A stretch of DNA of 14,641 nucleotides. It comes from Auxenochlorella pyrenoidosa. Taxonomy: Eukaryota; Chlorophyta; Trebouxiophyceae; Chlorellales; Chlorellaceae. Position 1 is the stretch's first letter; each line of letters starts with the position of its first letter. The DNA lies in contig KQ482057.1 of assembly GCA_001430745.1 (NCBI GenBank), positions 843,852 through 858,492 of the forward strand, in the 5' to 3' direction. The translations under genes were made by a program, and so were the position numbers. The notes under the pieces were generated by a model. The model searched no databases. It saw only the letters and a program-made list of their open reading frames with translations, and was not told the origin of the DNA. Below are positions 8,152 to 14,641 of the stretch, piece after piece.

Positions 8152-11100
8152 ATGAGCCAGCACGCGCGCAGCGCCTCGTCCGTCCCGCTGTTTGAGGGGC
8201 CAGACTTCCAGACGCCGTCGGTGGTTGCCGCGCCGACCTTCCCTCGCCCAACCTCTCCCGAGCGCAGCGCCTCGCGCCAGCGCAGCTGCCGCGTGCAGCC
8301 CGGCGCGGCAGAGTGAGTTTGGCTTGGAGCAGGCGCGGACGACGCGCAGAGCTCCAGATTTGCAACGCGCCAGCCTGCCTGTGTACATCCCTGCCTGCGC
8401 CTGCACCTTACTGCCTGCCGCTCTCCCGCCCAGGCGGCCCTGCAGGTGCGACGACGTGCTAGCCCCTCCTCCCCGCCGTGGCAGCCGCAGCGCCCTGGGC
8501 ATCGGCGGCCCGGTCAAGGCGGCAGGCGCTGGTGCAGCACCCATCATGCTAAGCCGAGTGAACAGCGGCGGCAGCGGCGCGCGCATGCAGCAGCAGCTGC
8601 TGCCGGGCAGCACAGAAGGGGCGGTGGCGATGAAAGCGGATGGGCACCACGCCACCGTCACGCTGGGCAGCACTGGTATCAGGTGCGCGGGAGCGCAGCA
8701 TGCCCCTGCAAGTGTGTGTGCACCCTGCTGGCTGCAGAGCGCCCGCCGCTGTGCCATAGTGCCGTGTACTGCTGCGGCTGGGCACTCATGCAGCCTGGAC
8801 ATTGAGATTTACACTTTGACCTCGGCTTCATGCTGCAGCATCACGTACGACGTAACACATTGCTGCATCCCCAGCAGCCGCAGCGAGCATGGTGCGTGAT
8901 CCAGGCCCCTTTGCTGGGCAGGGGCCGGGACATTCGGTGCATGCGAGTGCAGGTAGCAGCGATAGCCAGCTGCCCCTCATGAATGAATGCGAGCATCCAT
9001 CATGCCACCTGCCAACTTTGCGGCCCTTTGCTGCTCGCCCGCCTTCCGCCGCATGCCTGCAGTCCCCTTCAGCGAGGTGTTGTCTGCCGAGCTCCTGCCT
9101 CCTGCCACGGGCATGTGGCGGCTGCCAGGCACACGGCTGCATCGGCTGGTGGTGTGGACCTTCCGGAGAGGGGGGGCCAATCCGGCAGCCTGGTTCCCAC
9201 GCCAGGTGGGCACGCCGTGCCTGGCACTCAATGTGCCTGTGGATTGATGGCTTCGTGCTGCTTTGTGCAGGCATGCACGTGCTGGCATGAAATGTCGCCT
9301 TACATGCAGTGCTGCCTCTGCACAGGGTCCATTGTGCAGGGGGCAGCACCAGCTGCACCACCTGAGTGTGTGCCCTGCTGCCTGCGCTGTGTGCCCTGCA
9401 GCTGGTGCTGGAGACGGCATCAGAAGGGGTGCTGGATGAGTGGCAGCAGCGCATCTCCGCGGCGGTGGCGCGCGAGCCGCGCCGCCCGCGCCGCCTCCTC
9501 GTGTTCGTCAACCCCTTCGGCGGCAGCCGGCGCGCGGCGCAGATCTGGCAGAACGTGGTCAAACCCGTGTTTGACAAGGCCGGCATCAAGAGCAGCGCGG
9601 TGGAGACGCAGCACGGCGGCCACGCTCGCACGCTCCTCACCAGTGAGTCGCCCCAGCACCGCCGGGGTCCCCAGCCCAGGCATGCACGCGCTACTTCGCT
9701 GCCGGCCACGCAGGGTGCATGCCTGCACACAAATTTGTGGCCGCTGTTTGTTCTGCATGCCAAGCTGGCCAAGCCGGGGCCCAGCCACAACCTGATCCTC
9801 GGTCCGGCGCAACTCATCCTCCGCAGACATGCCTGGAGATGAGCTGGCGGGCTATGACGGCGTGGTGGCAATTGGTGGCGACGGGTGAGCACGTCACACT
9901 TTGCGCTGCTGCTTCCATAGCACAGAGGACGGGGCTGCTGGCCTATTAAACCACATCCCATGAGCCCCCTGTTCAGGGGGGCTAAAGACCGCCCATTGAA
10001 GACATTGTTCGGCCAGCTGGAGCTGCTCGCTCTGCTTTTGTCAAAGGTCTCGTTCCACGCATCTGTTCTTCCAGGCTGTTCCATGAGATCATCAATGGCC
10101 TGCTCGAGCTGCGCTCAGTGCCCACCGGCACCAGCCTGGACAAGCACCAGTGGGCAGAGCTGCAGGCGCACTTGGAGGAGGCTGCAGCAGCAGACGCAGC
10201 GGCAGCGGCGGCGGCGGCGGCGGAGCTGCAGCGGCAGGGCGGCGCGGCAAGCGCAGGGGCGCAGCAGGCAGCAGAGGCGGCAGCCGCGCTTGTGAAAACA
10301 GGCAGCTTTGGGCTGCCGGGGCTGCAGGGCGGTGCACGGCATGCGCGCGGAGCGGCGCACAGCCGCACAGGCAGCATTGCGGCCAGCCTTCGGGTGGGCC
10401 ACATCCCAGCAGGTTCAACAGATGCAGGTGCGCTGGAGAGTCCACTCGCCCGCTGTGAGATTGCCTCCTGCACATACTTGGCCACAGGGCGTCTTGCACC
10501 ATTGAGGATCCCGTTTTTCGTTCAACATAAACGCTCTCTGTCCAGGCATGTCGTGCTGTCCTGCCTGGCTGCGTTGGGTCGCTCCTGGTGTCACGCCCTC
10601 CTGGCTTTGACCCTACCTGTGCGCAGTTGCCTGCACCCTCAACGGCACGCGGTCGGCCTTCACTGCCGCCATGCACATCGCTCTGGGGGACGGCTGCCCG
10701 CTGGACGTGCTCCGGATCGACTCTGGTGAGGGCTGGAGTGGCGCAGCTACAGCATGGCACCACACGCGAGCAGCCTGCACTGGCACCGACAGCTGGCATG
10801 CAGCACAAGTGCGAGTTCTGCGAGCCGCTGACGCTCGCTCCCCCCCCCTCGCGCGCAGCGGATGGGCACCACGCGTTTGCCACCTGCATGGTGTCCTACG
10901 GCTTCATGGGCGACGTCATGGCCGAGTCGGAGAACTACCGATGGCTGGGCCCGCTGCGCTACGATGTGGTGAGGCGGCGCCGCTGGCAGGGCCCCCCAGA
11001 CTGCTCGCTGCGCCCGCCCAGCGCTCGGGTGCCTCCTGCCTGTTGAGCTATTTCGCTGCAGGCTCTCCCAAGTTGGCCCGTTGGTGCTGCGTTCGTCCCG

Positions 11101-12993
11101 TTCACGCCTGCTGGCAGGCAGCACGCACGGATGACACGATTGCCGTGCCGCCCCCTGCCTTCTCTCCCGGGTGCATCGCAACTGCAGATTGGCACCAAGA
11201 TGCTGGCAGCCAACCGCAGCTACCGCGCCCGCATCTCCTACCTGCCCGCCGAGGCCGACCAGCTGGCGGCGGCGGGCAAGGTGCGCCGCCATGTGCACAG
11301 CCATGCGCGCCAGATGCTGGGAAGCCGCTGCGGCCACCTGGCTGCTCACGCACCTCCAGAGCAGTTCTGCATACAGCCAAAGCTTGATGTGGGATCAGTT
11401 GTGATCCGCTGCGCTCTTGCGCCCCTGCCCGCCCGCCTCGTGCACGCGCAGGTGTGCACTGCGGGATGCGACCTGTGCCGGCTGGGGCGGGAGCACATGA
11501 AGCTGCAGACGGCCTTTCGGGAGGCCAGCACGCGCTCGCTCACGCGGCGGTGAGGCGCCGCCCCCTGCGCCAGCCCGCGGGCAGCACCCGTAGTGCTGCC
11601 AAGGCTTGACGATGCTTCCACGCCCGGCGCAGCCTGCGCCGGCCTGGGCACAGCTTGCGATGTGTCGTTGCATCGAACGCGGCTCCTGTGCTTGGGGAGG
11701 GGTCGAGCTCTCCCGGGCCTTTGGCGCAGGCTTCGGCAGGCAGCAGTGTGCAAGCCACTTTCGAGATGATCCTCCGCCGCCCTTGCGCCTGCCCTTCTGC
11801 TGCGCAGGCGCAGCGAGTGGGTGCACATCGAGAGCGAGTTTGCCGGCATCATGCTGGTCATCATGCCCTGCCGCAGCGAAAAGAGCGTGCAGGGCGTGGC
11901 CAAGTAAGCACGCCACGTGCCGTGCCCGCCTGCATGTTGACAGTCTGGTCAATCGCGATGGTGCTTGTGCCCAGCTTTGTGCACAGCGCTGCCCGCCTGG
12001 GTTGCTTCCCACAGCGTGATTGCTGCCGGCCGGCATGCTGCCGACCCAGGACATGCAACCAAACCTCTGTGCACACCAACACTGCGCCCTTGGCCCGGCC
12101 CCCGCTTTTGTCCCTTTTTCCAGGTACGGCCACCGCTCCGACGGGCTGATCCACCTGGTCATGGTCAAGAAGTGCAGCCGCCTGCAGTACCTGCGCTTCC
12201 TGCTCACGCTCTCAAAGTCGGGTGCGCAACGCACAGCCGTCGCTGCGCAAACTGCTTGCTCAAGTTTGCACCGCTGGGCTGCTGCAGTGACTGCGCTGGT
12301 GCATATTTCACCAGCACAAGCACCCACTGCAGTCCCCTCTTTCAAAGTCGGCATGGCACTGCCTGTGGATTTGGGCTCGCGAGCCTGGTGGCGCCTGCAG
12401 TGGCGCCTGCTGCACCCCCTCCTAAGGTTCACAGCCTTGCTGCCCCTGCCGCGCCCGCATGCACGCAGGCCTGGCGGCGGGGGAGCACGGCTTCTTCACC
12501 GTGGTGCCGGCGGTGGCCGTGCACGTGGAGCCCTTGGGCGGCAAGGAGAGCCGCTGGAACGCCGATGGCGAGCTGCTGCCCAGCAACCACATCACGGGTA
12601 GGGGACGGAAGGGGGCCTGGCTATGGGTGTGCGCACACACAGTGTGGAGGAGCGCGGGGGATGGTCAGTGCGAGGGCTCCCACCTGGCAGTCGCATCGCA
12701 GCTGGGAACGCGGTGGGCGAGGGGGGGTGGGTGTTGCTGGGCTTGCGGTAAGGAAGCTGGCGAGCAATGGCGTCGTGCATGCCTTGCCTCGACCGGCAGC
12801 GGCCCGAGAGCGTGCTGGGAGCGCGCGCAGCCAACAGGCAGGAGGTCAGAAATCTTGCGGTGCGCAGCCCATCTGCTGCCTCAGCCCCCCGCCACCCCCC
12901 ACCCTCACCCATGCCCCAGCTGAGGTGCACCGCGGCGTGATCGAGGTGTTCGCCCGCGGCGTGGAGGTCAGCGCCGGCAGGACCCCGGCATGA
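8152..12993 (+). CDS. CERK: Ceramide kinase (CERK), PH-like region plus DAG-kinase catalytic domain
   Basis: Phosphorylates ceramide to ceramide 1-phosphate with ATP; plant ACD5 and animal CERK are the known relatives. Fifteen exons: 8152-8312, 8434-8682, 8839-8891, 9063-9205, 9402-9642, 9827-9884, 10075-10427, 10627-10725, 10859-10968, 11188-11280, 11452-11549, 11808-11903, 12124-12221, 12469-12597, 12920-12993. They sum to 2055 nt, 684 residues, in frame across all 14 introns. Residues 1-80 are Ser/Arg/Pro-rich and probably disordered; about 90-200 correspond to the CERK PH region (VPFSEVLSAELL). The catalytic domain follows: FVNPFGG 237-243, GGDG 299-302, GHIPAGSTD 410-418, YGFMGD. The CERK-specific C-x3-C-x2-C motif (Cys522, 526, 529) is present, and KKCSRLQYLRFLL (600-612), WNADGEL (647-653) and the end block VIEVFARGVE match CERK rather than sphingosine kinase. 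It is longer than animal (about 537) or Arabidopsis (about 608) proteins, partly through an Ala-rich insertion near 338-380. Exons 1-3 are the least certain. Confidence 0.93.
9963..9983. repeat. Small G/C hairpin in intron 6 of the ceramide kinase
   Basis: AGCCCCC and GGGGGCT, about 7 bp, face each other across a TGTTCAG loop. It lies inside an intron and is a structure prediction only; no role is evident. Confidence 0.4.
10181..10222 (+). repeat. GCN trinucleotide repeat coding polyalanine
   Basis: Four alanine codons, one Asp codon and nine more alanine codons (mostly GCG/GCA) encode residues 338-351 of the ceramide kinase. The repeat is in frame within exon 7, between the FHEIINGLL and GHIPAGSTD blocks, and continues into Gln/Ala-rich sequence. 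Confidence 0.8.
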
Positions 12994-13761
12994 GGGCCGC
13001 TGGCCCCCCCTTGCGTCGCCCCTTCGTGCGGCGGCCAGCCTGCTGGCCTGCACCCGGCAGGACCGCCTCCAGTGCCCACAGCCTCCAGGCCCCACAGCTG
13101 CTGAGCACGCCGACCAGCGGTGCAGCCAGCGAGCTCGCTCCCAGCGCAGCTTGCTAACCGAGCGTCTGGCTGGCTGGGGGGTGGCACGTGTGGCGGCGTG
13201 GCCACACTGCGTTTCCCTCCCGGCCCTCTTCGTCCCCTGCTGTGCATCTCCCTGGCCCCGCAAGCTTCACTGGCGCTTTCTCAGCCTTGCAACCTTGCAA
13301 TTATGCATGCCTGTGTGACACGCGGGGGGTGGCGCAAGGGCGCCCAACCCAAAAGTCGGTGCCAGGCATGTGGGAGGCGACGTTGGAGGGCCAAAGGGGG
13401 GAAGGCGGTAGGGGCAGGCGGTTAGCGCACTGAGGCGAGCAGGAGCAGGCGGTGCAGGAGGGATCAATGTGGGGGGGCAACAGAGGGGGAGGCAGGCAGT
13501 GCCGCCGCAGGGCCTGATGCAGGGTGGGGCACAAGGGAACAAGGGCGGAAGCAAGGTGGGGTGGTACAGCAGTCTGGGTTTGTGCACAGGTCGGGCCTGC
13601 CATGGGGTTGCGGGACTCAACAGGCCGCGCGGTGCAGCAGCGCTGCGGCATGCCATGGCAGGGTGCGAACCATGCGAAGAACAAGGCCGCGGCGCCACGG
13701 GCGGCACAGCAGCGGCTGCCGACGCCCAGCTGGCGGCTGCCCGCGGCGCCGCCGGCGGAAG
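12994..13761. other. Shared 3' region of the convergent kinase and carrier genes
   Basis: About 770 bases between two stop codons that face each other. I find neither TGTAA nor its complement TTACA on either strand. TGCAA, a one-base variant, occurs twice around 13288-13300 followed by the AT-richest spot (ttatgcatg), which could serve the kinase. Open frames on both strands show no recognisable motif. Confidence 0.5.
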
Positions 13762-14388
13762 CTACCGCCGCGGGTCCACCGACATGAGCAGCTTGGCCTG
13801 CTCAAACACCAGCCAGCTGATGCCCGCCGCGGGCGCGACCTTGGCGAGGTTGGTCAGCGAGCCCTGCGAGGGGGGGGGGGCAGGGGGGGCGGCAGCCTTC
13901 AGAGGCAGGGCAGGGCTGGGTGGCACAAAAGCAATGACTGAATGCCTGCTCCTCGCCTCTGCCCCGGCAAGCGCAGCACAGTACCGGCGCAGGGCCCGGC
14001 AAGCAAAACCCTGGCACCCTCCCCACCAACCGCCAGCAGCGCCCCGCCAACTGCCCGCCACAAAGCCCGCAGGAGAGCAACACACCCCCTCGGCAGGCAC
14101 AGAGCGCCACAGCCGCCGCCAACACCTCTGCCCTCCTCCCTCCCCCGGCCTCCCCCCCCCCCAAAAACCACACCCCCCCACCTTGTAGAGGCCGCGCACC
14201 CCCTCGTTGGCCACCGTCTTTCGCAGCACGTCGCCCATGCCGGCATACTTGATGGGCTTGCCGCCGATGCCCTGCGCCTGCAGGCGCGTGCGCGTGAGCG
14301 CCAGCGGGTAGGCCGCAAACTGCGCGATGCTGCTGCTGAGCATGCCGGCCGCCAGGATCATGTGGGCCGGCGGGGCGGCGCCCTCGTA
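13762..14388 (-). CDS. Mitochondrial carrier, SCaMC / ATP-Mg/Pi type, C-terminal repeat
   Basis: Partial, cut by the right edge. Minus-strand exons are 14388-14182 and 13863-13762; the donor is AAG^GTGGGG and the acceptor CTCGCAG^GGC, in phase 0, with stop TAG at 13764-13762. The 102 residues are the third repeat of a mitochondrial carrier. They show a helix with the signature YPLALTRTRLQAQG, then KYAGMGDVLRKTVANEGVRGLYKG, then KVAPAAGISWLVFEQAKLLM. The P-L-A-L-x-R-T-R form of the carrier signature and the APAAGISW-[LV]-E helix are typical of the SCaMC (SLC25A24-like) branch, which exchanges ATP-Mg for phosphate across the inner mitochondrial membrane. The close ADP/ATP and CoA carrier branches cannot be excluded without the first two repeats. 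Any calcium-binding N-terminal domain lies outside the window. The stretch 14389-14641 appears to be intron. Confidence 0.85.
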   Translation of the reverse strand, partial: YEGAAPPAHMILAAGMLSSSIAQFAAYPLALTRTRLQAQGIGGKPIKYAGMGDVLRKTVANEGVRGLYKVGGCGFWGGGRPGEGGGQRCWRRLWRSVPAEGVCCSPAGFVAGSWRGAAGGWWGGCQGFACRALRRYCAALAGAEARSRHSVIAFVPPSPALPLKAAAPPAPPPSQGSLTNLAKVAPAAGISWLVFEQAKLLMSVDPRR

Positions 14389-14641
14389 CTGCAGCAGACA
14401 GGGGGGGCGGGACCAAGAAGCGTGGGGGTCGGCGGACGTTGCGTGCAGGCGGGTGTTGATGCCTTGCAGGCCCTTCTGGGCGGGTTACCACCTGGGCGCT
14501 GCCTGCCTGCTGCACTCGGGCCGCAGCGCCGGCACGACGGCACTAAGAACACATGCAGCCGGGTGAGCCGCACCTGGGCACTCTTGAGATGCATGCAGCC
14601 GCGCCCACCGGAGGCCCAAGGCCCCACCACCACAGCACCAC
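14389..14641 (-). other. Intron of the mitochondrial carrier gene
   Basis: The acceptor CTGCTGCAG next to 14388 is preceded (minus direction) by a C-rich tract. I see no carrier-like coding sequence from here to the edge, so the preceding exon is outside the window. Confidence 0.5.

Noticed and set aside
8828..10084. 418-residue open frame on the minus strand
   Set aside because: It lies antisense to exons 3-7 of the ceramide kinase, has no family motif and a Cys/His/Arg-rich composition typical of GC-rich shadow frames.
9402..10427. Sphingosine (long-chain base) kinase as the identity of the kinase gene
   Set aside because: The catalytic blocks are shared, but the C-x3-C-x2-C motif and the C-terminal KCSR and WNADGEL blocks are features of ceramide kinase.
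11395..12432. 345-residue open frame on the minus strand
   Set aside because: It is antisense to ceramide kinase exons 11-13, whose splice-supported frame has matching family motifs.
1..14641. CRISPR array, insertion sequence, tRNA/rRNA, toxin or defence system
   Set aside because: I saw no spaced direct repeats, terminal inverted repeats, transposase motifs, cloverleaf-like sequence or such protein families; the window is ordinary intron-rich nuclear DNA.

Overview
The window looks like nuclear DNA of a GC-rich green alga (Chlorophyta). A Chlorella-like trebouxiophyte is my best guess, but no marker gene fixes the genus. Four things point this way. The genes have many exons separated by short GT-AG introns of about 100-350 bases. 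The acceptors read tgcag or cgcag after C-rich tracts. The pentamer TGTAA, the usual chlorophyte polyadenylation signal, lies behind several stop codons. The gene content is eukaryotic and plastid-bearing: a GDT1-type transporter, a plastid-type acyltransferase, a ceramide kinase and a mitochondrial carrier. I see no bacterial operon structure, mobile element, CRISPR array, tRNA or rRNA.

Layout from left to right. (1) 56-600, +: the last two exons of a GDT1/UPF0016 (PAM71/CMT1-like) cation transporter, cut by the left edge. (2) 1270-3450, +: a complete six-exon plastid-type 1-acyl-sn-glycerol-3-phosphate acyltransferase of 359 residues with a transit-peptide-like N-terminus. (3) 4088-4746, -: a three-exon gene for a 75-residue small hydrophobic protein, convergent with gene 2. 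(4) 5648-6211, +: a two-exon gene for a 106-residue Ala-rich unknown protein. (5) 6674-7427, +: a four-exon gene for an unknown protein of about 75 residues. (6) 8152-12993, +: a complete 15-exon ceramide kinase of 684 residues, the best-supported gene here. (7) 13762-14388, -: the last two exons of an SCaMC-type mitochondrial carrier, cut by the right edge and convergent with gene 6.

The genes do not form a pathway. Two make or modify lipids in different compartments (phosphatidic acid in the plastid; ceramide 1-phosphate, probably at endomembranes), and two are organelle transporters. All exon models were read by eye from splice consensus, phase agreement and protein family motifs. Gene 6 keeps frame across 14 introns and gene 2 across five, which is strong internal support. 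Start codons and first exons are less certain. No exotic or undescribed system is evident. The points most worth a second look are the two unknown small genes, the unassigned small membrane protein, the alanine-repeat insertion inside the ceramide kinase catalytic domain, a back-to-back pair of polyadenylation signals, and a strong G-quadruplex motif in an intron.
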